This document shows, piece by piece, positions 16,554 through 26,400 of a DNA stretch of 64,000 bases. The stretch lies in the NCBI RefSeq assembly GCF_001423525.1, contig NZ_LMOI01000002.1, forward strand, positions 25,109-89,108. Reading direction: 5' to 3'. Position 1 is the first letter of the stretch. Every line of letters begins with the position of its first letter. Source of the stretch: Arthrobacter sp. Leaf137. GTDB lineage: Bacteria > Actinomycetota > Actinomycetes > Actinomycetales > Micrococcaceae. The position numbers and the translations under genes are program-made. The notes under the pieces were generated by a model. The model had not been told where the DNA came from, ran no database searches, and worked only from the letters and a program-made list of their open reading frames with translations.

Positions 16554-19429
16554 TCAGCCGCCGAGCGCCCTTCGCGTCATCGGCAGCACAGACCTGGTGA
16601 AGGCCCAGGCCAGGGCAGATCCGGTCAGCGGGACGGCCACCACCATGGCCGCAAGGGGAAGCCACGGTACCTCCAGCGAGGCCCGCATCTCCGTGGAAGC
16701 GACAATGAGGACGGCGGGAACCGTACCGGCCACCGCCCCCAGCACAGCGCCCAGGCCTGAGGTAAAGAGCGCCTGGGACGCCGCCAGGGCCTTCCTCAGC
16801 CGCGGGGCCGCCCCCACTCCTGCCAGCGTGGCGTGGTCCGTCCGGGCATCGGCAAGGGCAAGGCCGGTGGTGATTCCGGCTGCGCTGAACGTGATCAGGG
16901 CACTGATGGCCACGATCACCCAGCCCATCCACGCCTGGTCTTTGGGGATTCCCGGTTCCGCCCAGAACCCCAGGCCCGACTGGCCGACGACGCCCGCCAC
17001 CGCACCGGTCACCGCGTCAACTTCGGCCGCCGAAGGAGACCGGCTGAGCTGGATGGCCAGCCCGGCGGCTTCCGGGGCAAGGCCCAGGCGCCCGGCCGTG
17101 GCCGGCGAGACGATGCCGTAATACGGCACGGCCACCGCCGGTTCGAGGATGACGGCCTCCAGGACGGTACTGGTGACAGCTTCATGGACGATGGACCCGT
17201 CCGACGGCGATGGCTGCTGGGTGCGCACGTCCAGGCCCTGCAGCTCGGTTTTTCCGTCGCGGACAAAGGCCGGGTTGGTCACCACCATGGCCCCGGCGTC
17301 CAGCGCGGCGATGGTGTCCGCCCCGGCGTCGCGCCCGAACATGGCGCGGATATCTTCGGCGCCGCCCACCAGGATGGACCGGTCCGATGCCTGCTCCGAT
17401 GCCATGGAGCCGCGGCACCGCCAGTCGTCCGGATCCACGACGCGACGTTGGGGCGTCACCGGACACTCCTGGCCGCTTGGCCTGGCCAGAGCGTAGAGGA
17501 GGCAGTTGGACGTTTCTGTCGATACGGGCCCGGCGGGACCTGCGCCTTCCCCGAAGCCACAGTTTTCCACCGGAGCAGGGGTGGTGACTGTCCTGGTCCA
17601 GGAGACGCTGTCCAGGGCGCCTGAAACGGCAGCCGAAAGCCGCTGCGGGTCGACGGTCACGGCCGGCGCGGCAGTGCCGTCGGCCAGCGGTGGCTGCGCA
17701 AGGCTGAGCGGCAGGTACGCCTGGTTCTCCAGTGCGCTCCAGGAATGCGACAGGCGCTGCCCTGCCAGCTGGCTGGATGACAACACCAGGGCCGCGCTTG
17801 CCAGGGTGGCGGCGGCAAGTACGGCCGCAACCGCCGGGACGGTCCGGCTCCGGTTCCTGGCGGAGTCCCGGGCCGCCATGCGCAGCGCCAGCGGCATGGC
17901 CCGGGTGCGTGATGTCAGGGCGGCGGTCAGCCATCCGGTCAGGAGCACCAGGGCCACCACCGCCAGCACCGCTCCCCCGGCCAGCATCGCGGAAACTGCG
18001 GCGGCCTGCTGTGCCCGCTGGTCGGGATCCTTGGCCGAGCTGCCCAGGGCCCAGCCTGCGGCAAGCAGCCCGGTGGCCACCAGCAGTACGGCCGCCCCCA
18101 CGATCGTGCTCCGCCGTCCGCCGGCTGCCGGCGCCCGTCCGGATTTGAGAGCACCCCGGAGTGCCTGCCGGGCAACGAGGTTGGCCGGCGCCAAGGCAGC
18201 AAGGATGCAGGCCGCCAGGCCCATCAGCATGGCTATGGAGGTGAGCAGCGGGTCCGGGTGGACGCCCGCCAGGCGGGCGGAACCGATGAAACGGACCCAC
18301 CAGACCACGCCGGCCGCAACTGCTATGCCGGCGGCGGCACCGGCCGTGACGGCCAGGCCGCCGAGCCACAGGCCGCTCGCGGTGACGACTGAACGGATGG
18401 TGGGTGCTTCGGCTCCGGACGCCGCAAGAAGGGCGAGTTCGCGCACCTGGTGCTTGGCCCCGACGGCGAACGCGGCTCCAGCCAGGAGTCCGACTTCCAG
18501 CAGGGCAAGGGCACCCACCACAGCGAATGTTGCGTAGGTGGCCACAGTCTGCGAGGGGACTCCGGCCGGCATGGCCCCTGGTAAGGTCAGTTCGCCCGGC
18601 GGCGGCGGATCCAGCACCACGCTGCGTGAGAGCACTCCCACGCCCTTGCTGTTGGCCTCCCTGACCTGCTGCCAGGTCACCGGTTCCGGGCCTGTCACGT
18701 AGTAGGAAACAGCCTGCGCGGAAGCGGGCCCCGGGGCAAAGCCTGCGGGGACCTGCCCGGACTGCAGGTACAGCGTGCTGTTGTTATCCGAAGCGTCCGA
18801 GTCGCGGATGGTGCCCACCGGGACGAAGGTCCCCGCCGACGTCGTAAACTGCTCGCCAAGTTCCACGTCGAACCGCTCGAGCAGCCCGCGTGAGGCCAGA
18901 ACCTCTTCACCGTTTGCCGGTGCCCGGCCATCCAGGAGGGCGAATTTTCCCTCGAAAGCCTCGTGGAGCGCGTCCACCTGCACGCCGTTCAGCGGGACCA
19001 TCGCCTCCCCCACGGAGGTGGTCAGCTGCAGTTGCCGCAGCGGCAATACCCCGTAGCCGGACGGGAGCAGGTCCTTCGGGTCTGTGGGAACGAAATCACC
19101 ATCCAGCTCTCCGGTGCTCGAGACCACGTAGGCGTCATTCATCGGATCCTGGATGGAGTCCCCATTGGGCGTCGGCAAAGCGACGAAGCGTGCCTGGGTG
19201 TTGCCCAGTTCGTACCGCACAATTTCCTGCGGTGTCCGCAGCGAGCTTTGGTACAGGGTGCCCGCCGCTGTCATCCCGGCCACCGGCAGCATGATCAGCA
19301 GGACGATCAGGAAGGACCGGCCCCTGTGCCGGGCAATATCCCGCCGGGCCATCCGTACCGCGATGCGGAAGCTGCTGCGGCGCGCTCCACGAGCCGCTGC
19401 CAGCTCCAGTGGCGGGCGCCGGCGGGACA

Positions 19430-19430
<1 letters not shown>
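16554..19430 (-). CDS. ABC transporter permease, FtsX-like (MacB-type export/stress family)
   Basis: A 958-residue membrane protein. A first membrane helix (FLIVLLIMLPVAGMTAAG, about 39-56) is followed by a long extracytoplasmic region. A helix cluster comes next at about 310-440, then another helix group and a second large outer domain, and three helices near the C-terminus (from about 830). This is the double FtsX arrangement of permeases paired with a single ATPase. Four cysteines in the second outer domain (ENCGFGEG, NCLLY, ECPVT, WRCRG) may form disulfides. The start codon overlaps the ATPase stop (TGATG). The substrate is unknown; such systems often export or sense peptides, or handle antibiotics and lipids. 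Confidence 0.85.
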
Positions 19431-20163
<733 letters not shown>

Positions 20164-20167
<4 letters not shown>

Positions 20168-20772
20168 CGGCGGTTGTCCGCGTTGAGCGGGGCAGCGTCT
20201 TCCGTGACCCCGTTGGACGTTTTGCGGGCGGCACCCTGGCCGGCCGATTGTGCCTGCTGGACCATCCTGGCTTCGCAGAGATCCAGCCAGCGGACCTCGG
20301 CCTCGGTCTGGAAGATCAGGGAATCGAGAACCAGCAGCCAGGCGGTGTCTGCGGTGCGCTGGTTTGCGGCGGTGTCGCGTCGGGCCTTGGTGTAGTCCTG
20401 CAGTGCCCGGATGGACGCCACCCGCTGGGCCTGGATGATGGCCTGGACATCCACGCCGGGAAGGGTAACGGCGAGCGCCAGCTTGATGGCGAGTTCATTC
20501 CTGGGCGGGTTGTTCCGCTCCACCGGCGCTGCAAACCAGCCCTGCACCTCCGCGGCGCCCTCGGCGGTGATGCTGTACACCACGTGGCCGCCGCCGTCGT
20601 CGCCTTCCCTGGCCACGAGGCCGTCGCGCTCCAGCCGGTCCAGGGTGGTGTAGACCTGCCCGATGTTCAGGGGCCAGGTGGCTCCCGTGCGGTTTTCGAA
20701 CTCGACCCGCAGCTGGTAGCCGTAGCGCGGCTGGTCCTGCAGCAGGGCGAGGAGGCTGTGGCGTATGGACAT
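20164..20772 (-). CDS. PadR family transcriptional regulator
   Basis: A 202-residue repressor-type protein. The N-terminal winged helix MSIRHSLLALLQDQPRYGYQ, with NIGQVYTTLDRLERDGLV as recognition region, is typical of PadR. The C-terminal helical part (from about 95) is the Vir_act_alpha_C dimerisation module. It heads the ABC operon. A perfect 13-bp inverted repeat upstream (20800-20834) is a likely autoregulatory operator. The Shine-Dalgarno GGGGGAG precedes the ATG. The inducing ligand is probably the transporter's substrate, which is unknown. Confidence 0.92.
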
Positions 20773-20799
20773 GGTGCTCCCCCGGGCTTAGTCACTAAC

Positions 20800-20834
20800 C
20801 GGTATGCACAGGCCCCCAAGACCTGTGCATACCG
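20800..20834 (-). promoter_or_regulatory. Candidate PadR operator (perfect 13-bp inverted repeat)
   Basis: CGGTATGCACAGG (20800-20812) and CCTGTGCATACCG (20822-20834) are exact reverse complements separated by 9 nt. They lie between the PadR start and a minus-strand TATACG hexamer, in position to block transcription. Confidence 0.65.
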
Positions 20835-20894
20835 CGTATAGCCGAGCCTAGCCCGGGGATGCCCAACAAGCAATACTCAGTATCTATCTGGCGG

Positions 20895-21878
20895 TCACAT
20901 CACCAGCAGGACCTTGCCCACATGGTCGCCGCTGTCGAAGTATTCATGGGCCGCGCTCACCTGGTCCAGCGGGAACGTCTTGGCCACCAAGGGCTGGATT
21001 CTGCCGTCCGCCACCATCGGCCAGACGTGGTCCCTGACCTCGTTCAGGATGGCACCCTTTTCGGCTACCGGCCTGGGGCGAAGCGCGGTAGCCACCACCG
21101 CGGCCCGCTTCCGGAGCAGTTCACCAAGGTCCAGTTCCCCCTTGGTGCCGCCCTGCAGGCCAATGACCACCAGGCGACCGTATTCGGCGAGCGCTTCGAC
21201 GTTTTGCTTCAGGTACTTGGCGCCCACCACATCGAGGATCACGTCTGCACCCTTGCCGCCGTTCTGCCGGCGCAGGCTTTCCGGGAAGTCCTCTTCCGCG
21301 TAGTTGATGGCGATGTCCGCACCCAGGAAGGCCTTGGCGGTGCTGACCTTCTCATCGGTGCCGGCCGTGGTGGCTACCTTCGCGCCGTAGGCTTTGGCCA
21401 GCTGGATGGCCATGGTGCCGATTCCGCCGGTGGCGCCATGGATGAGGACTGTTTCCCCGGCCTGCAGCTGGGCCGTCATGATGAGGTTCGAATAGACCGT
21501 GGCAGCCACTTCCGGCAGGGATGCCGCCGTGACCAGGTCGACGCCGTCGGGCAGCCGCAGGACCTGTTCCGCGGGAACGGCAACCTGCTGTGCGTAGCCG
21601 CCGCCGGCGAGCAGCGCCACCACCTTGTCGCCCAAGGAGAACGGCTTGGACACACCCGTGCCAAACCCCGCGATGCGGCCGGAAACTTCCAGTCCCGGGA
21701 TCTCCGATGCGCCGGGCGGCGGGGGGTAGAACCCGCGGCGCTGCTGCACGTCCGCACGGTTCAGGCCGGCGGCCACGACGTCGATCAGCACCTCGCCGGA
21801 ACCGGGCACCGGAGCCTCGACCTCGCGTACCTCGAGTACTTCCGGTCCCCCCGGTTCCGAAATGTAGACGGCTTTCAT
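20895..21878 (-). CDS. NAD(P)H quinone oxidoreductase, zinc-independent MDR (PIG3/QorA-like)
   Basis: A 327-residue medium-chain reductase. The N-terminal GroES-like domain contains VVAAGLNRADVQQRRGFYPP, where the zinc-ligand Cys of alcohol dehydrogenases is absent, as in quinone oxidoreductases. The NAD(P)-binding stretch is VLIHGATGGIGTMAIQLAKAYGA (glycine motif near 146-155). The EGVDLVTAASLPE-like segment (DGVDLVTAASLPEVAATVY) is also typical. It probably reduces quinones or enones with NADPH. The Shine-Dalgarno AGGGAG lies ahead of the ATG. It is next to the PadR operon and points the same way, but the gap contains the PadR promoter region. Confidence 0.9.
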   Translation of the reverse strand: MKAVYISEPGGPEVLEVREVEAPVPGSGEVLIDVVAAGLNRADVQQRRGFYPPPPGASEIPGLEVSGRIAGFGTGVSKPFSLGDKVVALLAGGGYAQQVAVPAEQVLRLPDGVDLVTAASLPEVAATVYSNLIMTAQLQAGETVLIHGATGGIGTMAIQLAKAYGAKVATTAGTDEKVSTAKAFLGADIAINYAEEDFPESLRRQNGGKGADVILDVVGAKYLKQNVEALAEYGRLVVIGLQGGTKGELDLGELLRKRAAVVATALRPRPVAEKGAILNEVRDHVWPMVADGRIQPLVAKTFPLDQVSAAHEYFDSGDHVGKVLLVM

Positions 21879-21986
21879 GGACCACTCCCTGTTCCTGACT
21901 CAATACCCGTCCAACCAGTGTGCACCGGGTATGCACTGCGGGCCTGTTTTGTTGCAGGCAAGTGCCTATGAAACACTACTCGTTGA

Positions 21987-22074
21987 GGAAGGTTGTCCGA
22001 GCGGCCGAAGGAGCTGGTCTTGAAAACCAGTGTGCGGTAACCCCGTACCAAGAGTTCGAATCTCTTACCTTCCG
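21987..22074 (+). tRNA. tRNA-Ser (anticodon TGA)
   Basis: An 88-nt class II tRNA with a long variable arm. The acceptor arms are GGAAGGT and ACCTTCC with discriminator G. The anticodon stem CTGGT/ACCAG encloses CTTGAAA, giving TGA (reads UCA). The T-arm has GTTCGAATC. CCA is not encoded. Confidence 0.96.
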
Positions 22075-22080
22075 CGATCA

Positions 22081-22127
22081 GGACCCCCGCCCGCCGGCAA
22101 AACCGGCAGGCGGGGGTCCTTCGTTTT
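22081..22127 (+). terminator. Terminator after tRNA-Ser(TGA)
   Basis: A 17-bp GC-rich stem (GGACCCCCGCC.../...GGCGGGGGTCC) is followed by TTCGTTTT. Confidence 0.8.
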
Positions 22128-22293
22128 AAGTCAGGACTTCGTTCCCGTGACCAGGCCGGGATGCGTTGGCGGCCCCCTGCGCGTTGGCCTCTTGATCGCT
22201 GTCTGTGCCTGCACATAGGGTCAGGGTGACCGACTTCCCCCACTTCCGCGCACCTTTCCTCCAGCCTTCCGCACACCGCAACAGGAGACCGTT

Positions 22294-23082
22294 ATGCCGA
22301 GCCCAATGTCCACCCCCGGCGCCCCTTGCTGGATCGACCTCGTGACTTCCGATGTTGCCGCCGCCCGCGCGTTCTACGGAGAGCTCTTCGGATGGGAGTT
22401 CGAAACAGGCGACCAGGAGAAGTACGGCGGTTACGCCACTGCCAGGAAGAACGGCAAGACAGTTGCCGGCATCATGCAGAAGGACGCCGGCATGGCGGCC
22501 ATGCCCGACGTCTGGTCCACCTACCTGCGGACCGAGGACGCCGCGGCCACCGCCGAAGCCGTCAGCAGCCACGGCGGGCAGGTCTACATGCCTCCCATGG
22601 ATGTTCCGGAGCAGGGGTTCATGGCGATCTTCGGGGATGCGTCCGGTGCCTCCATCGGCGTCTGGCAGCCCCGGGAGATGAAGGGCTACGAGCTGGTGGC
22701 CGAGCCCGGTTCCGCCGCCTGGCATGAATTGCACGCCAAGGACTACGACGCCGCCGTGCAGTTCTACCAGGAAGTCTTCGGCTGGGACACCGAAGTTATG
22801 AGTGACTCGCCGGAATTCCGCTACACCACACTGGGATCGGGCATGTCCGCGCAGGCCGGGATCCTGGACGCCTCCGGATACCTGCCGGCCGAAGTGCCCT
22901 CGCACTGGCAGGTCTACTTTGCCGTGGCGGACACGGACGCCAGCATCGCCCAGGCCACCGCCATGGGCGCCACCGTCCTGGACGGTCCGGAGGACAGCAG
23001 CTTCGGCCGCGTGGCCATGCTCGCCGACCCCACCGGTGCCACCTTCAAAATCATCGCCAGCCAGGCACCGCAGGGCGGCTAG
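22294..23082 (+). CDS. Two-domain VOC (glyoxalase/bleomycin-resistance fold) protein, 27-kDa-antigen-like
   Basis: The 262 residues form two tandem VOC domains. The first begins PCWIDLVTSDVAAARAFYGE and the second AAWHELHAKDYDAAVQFYQE. Each repeats the beta-alpha-beta-beta-beta pattern and ends in DPTGATF- or DASGASI-like strands. The arrangement matches Cfp30B/27-kDa antigen relatives in actinobacteria, most of unknown catalytic role. A good AGGAGA Shine-Dalgarno precedes the ATG; an internal ATG five codons in is a less likely start. No signal peptide is present. It stands alone between a tRNA and the hairpin region at 23.1 kb. Confidence 0.88.
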   Translation: MPSPMSTPGAPCWIDLVTSDVAAARAFYGELFGWEFETGDQEKYGGYATARKNGKTVAGIMQKDAGMAAMPDVWSTYLRTEDAAATAEAVSSHGGQVYMPPMDVPEQGFMAIFGDASGASIGVWQPREMKGYELVAEPGSAAWHELHAKDYDAAVQFYQEVFGWDTEVMSDSPEFRYTTLGSGMSAQAGILDASGYLPAEVPSHWQVYFAVADTDASIAQATAMGATVLDGPEDSSFGRVAMLADPTGATFKIIASQAPQGG

Positions 23083-23134
23083 GACCCCGGTTCCGGCGGT
23101 GCCGGACGGGAACAACACCCATCACATCAGACCG

Positions 23135-23168
23135 ATACCGGCCGGGGCTTCTTGCTACCGGCCGGTAT
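23135..23168 (+). terminator. Terminator after the VOC gene
   Basis: ATACCGGCCGG and CCGGCCGGTAT form an 11-bp stem with a 12-nt loop, followed by TGTTTG. Confidence 0.7.
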
Positions 23169-23177
23169 TGTTTGTGA

Positions 23178-23210
23178 TGGCCGGCACATCCAGGTATCAG
23201 GTGCCGGCCA
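23178..23210. repeat. Second hairpin, 10-bp perfect inverted repeat
   Basis: TGGCCGGCAC (23178-23187) pairs with GTGCCGGCCA (23201-23210). It follows the first hairpin by about 10 nt and shares the GCCGG core, so it may be a backup terminator or an operator. Confidence 0.55.
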
Positions 23211-23447
23211 CCGCAATGGCATCACCCGCACGGGGCCAACGTCGCTCCGGGATGGTGGACGGGCCGCTCCGCTGGGGAACGATCCGCCGAATGCACGCAC
23301 TGGCCACTTTGCGTTCATTCAGTGCTGTTGGGATATGCCGGACAACCACTTGACCAGGAGCAGGGTCCGGCCCCAGTCCGATCGGTACAACCCGGACATA
23401 CTCCAATGGGTCCCCCACCGGGGACAATCTCATGAAAGTAAGAGCGG

Positions 23448-26400
23448 ATGCATCAAACACCTTGGAAATTAGCGCTGGGCACAGCGTTGTCGGCGGGGCT
23501 CATCGCAGCCCCGTTGACGGCGCTGCCTGCGGTAGCGGACAGCACGGCCGCGGAGGTCTCAGCCGCGGCAGGCACATCGCCCGTTGTCATCAACGAGGCC
23601 TACCTGAGCGGCGGCAGCAGCGGCGCCGCCTACAAGAACAAGTTCGTGGAGCTCTACAACAGCTCGGACACTCCCGTGTCACTGGACGGCTGGTCGGTCC
23701 AGTACCGCGCCGCCGGCGGGACGGGAGCGCCATCCGGCGTTTCGGCGCTGTCCGGTTCCATTCCGGCCAAGGGGTATTACCTGGTCCAGGGCGGGAGTAA
23801 CGGTACGAACGGCGCTGACCTCCCTGCGCCCGACCTGGTAGCCGGCGGACTGAACCCCAGCGGCACTTCCGGGACCATCGTGCTCGCCAAGCAGCCCTCC
23901 GCCGTCGTACTTCCCACCGGTTCCGTGGTGGAATCCGCCGGCGTGGCCGACCTCCTGGGCTACGGGACGTCCAACACGTTCGAGACCCGGGCCGCAGCGG
24001 CGCCCACGGGCAACACGGACGTGCGGAGCCTCAACCGGGCCGGCGGGACGGACAGCAACAGCAACGCCGCCGATTTCAGCCTGAGCGCGGCCATCACCCC
24101 GGTCTCCTCCGGCGGAACCGCGCCAGACCCTGATCCGACGCCCACCCCCTCGCCCGATCCCGTGGCTAAAACCATCTCCGAGATCCAGGGCACCGGCACC
24201 GCCAGCCCGCTGGCCGGCACCACGGTGACCACCCGGGGCAAGGTCACCGCAGCATTCCCCAGCGGCGGCCTTAACGGCTACTACATCCAGACCCCTGGCA
24301 CCGGCGGCGACCTGGCGGGTACCAACCACGCGGCCTCCGACGGTATCTTCGTCTACTCGCCCGCCACCGTGGGATCGGTCAGGACGGGCGACTACGTCCA
24401 GGTGACCGGTGCCGTGGCCGAGTACTACGGCATGACCCAGGTCAACGTCACGGCAGCAGCCGGGCTCACCCAGCTCACGGAGCCGGCGCCCGAGGTCAAG
24501 CCCACCATCTTCACCCTGCCCTCCACGGAGGCCTTCCGCGAGTCGCTGGAAGGCATGCTCCTGGCTCCGGACGGGCCCCTGACGGTGACGGACAACTACA
24601 GCCTGAACCAATACGGCGAGATCGGGCTGGCCGGGGGTACCACTCCGCTGGTACAGCCCACCGCCGTCGCACCCTATGGCTCAGCCGAATACAACGCCGC
24701 TGTTGCTGACAATGCCGCCCGCGGCATCAAGCTCGACGACGGCGCCAGCACCAATTTCCTCAAGGACGCCGCCACCAAGGCCGAGGTGCTGCCCTACCTC
24801 ACCGCCACGGACCCGGTCCGCGTCGGATCCCCCGCCAGGTTCACCACCAACGTGGTGCTCGGGTACGCCAACGATTCCTGGAAGCTGCAGCCGCTGACCC
24901 ACCTGACCGAAGCCAACAAGGCAACGGTCCAGCCGGCCAGCTTCGGAGCCACCCGCACCGAAGCACCCGCTGCCGTGGGAGGCAACGTCAAGATCGCCTC
25001 GTTCAACGTGCTGAACTACTTCCCCACCACCGGGGACACCCTCTCCGGCTGCACCTATTACGGGGACCGCGCCGGAAACCCGATCACCGTCCGCGGCGGC
25101 TGCGACGCCCGCGGTGCCGCCAACGCGGAGAACTTCCAGCGGCAGCAGGACAAGATCGTCTCCGCCATTACGAAGACCGGCGCCGATGTTGTCACCCTCA
25201 TGGAGATCGAAAACTCCGCGCAGTTCGGCAAGGACCGGGATGACGCCCTCGCCAAGCTGGTCGAGTCACTGAACATCCCCACGCCCGGCATCTGGGACTA
25301 CGTCCGCTCACCCGCGAACGCACCCCCGCTGGCCGACGAGGACATGATCCGCACCGCATTCATCTACAAGAAGGCCGTTGCAGAACCCGTGGGTGAGTCC
25401 GTCATCCACAACGACACCACCGCCTTCGCCAGCGCCCGCAAGCCGCTGGCCCAGGTATTCAAGCCCGTGGGCGGCGGCGCGGGCACCGAATTCATCGCCA
25501 TCGCCAACCACTTCAAGTCCAAGGGCTCCGCCGCAACACCGGACGACACCGACAAGGGCCAGGGCGCCTCAAACCTCGCCCGCACCGCGCAGGCCAAGTC
25601 CCTGCTGGACTTCGCCACCTCGCTGCAGCAGTCGAAGGGCACCGACAAGGTCTTCCTGATCGGTGACTTCAACTCCTACGGCAAGGAAGACCCCATCAAC
25701 GTCCTGACGGCCGCCGGCTATGTCAACCAGGACGACAAGGCAAAGAACGCCGACGGTTCCGCCAAGCACTCGTACCTCTTCGGCGGCCTGGTGGGGTCCC
25801 TGGACCACATCCTGGCTTCCCCTGCGGCCAACGGCGTGGTGACCGGCGCCGACATCTGGAACATCAACTCCGTTGAATCAGTAGCCCTGGAATACAGCCG
25901 CTACAACAACAACGTCACCAACTACTACGCACCGGACCAGTTCCGCGCCAGCGACCACGACCCCGTGGTGGTGGGCCTGGACCTGAAGTCCGCACCCGCC
26001 AGCGTCGACCTGAACTTCCTGGGCATCAACGATTTCCACGGCCGGATCGACACCAATACCGTCCAGTTCGCCGGAACCATCGAGAAGCTGCGTGCGGCTG
26101 CTGCCCCCGGAGCAACAGCATTCCTCTCCGCGGGGGACAACATCGGCGCGTCCCTGTTTGCCTCCGCCGTGGCCAAGGACCAGCCCACCATTGATGTGCT
26201 GAACGCCCTTGAGCTGAAGGCCTCGGCAGTGGGCAACCACGAGTTCGACGGCGGCTGGGCAGACCTGCGCGACCGCGTCATCGCGGACGGCAGCAACGCC
26301 AAGTTCCCATACCTCGGCGCGAACGTGTACCGGAAGGGCACCACGGAGCCGGTCCTGCCGGAGTACACAGTGCTGGACATGAACGGCATCAAGGTGGCCG

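Larger units (their letters stand above)
23083..23447. other. Intergenic region with two strong hairpins, upstream of the nuclease gene
   Basis: No gene is seen. The stretch holds two hairpins (annotated separately) and then about 240 bases that should contain the promoter of the secreted nuclease gene. GTTCATTCAGTG near 23310 is the only visible AT-rich motif, and no consensus promoter stands out. Confidence 0.5.
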
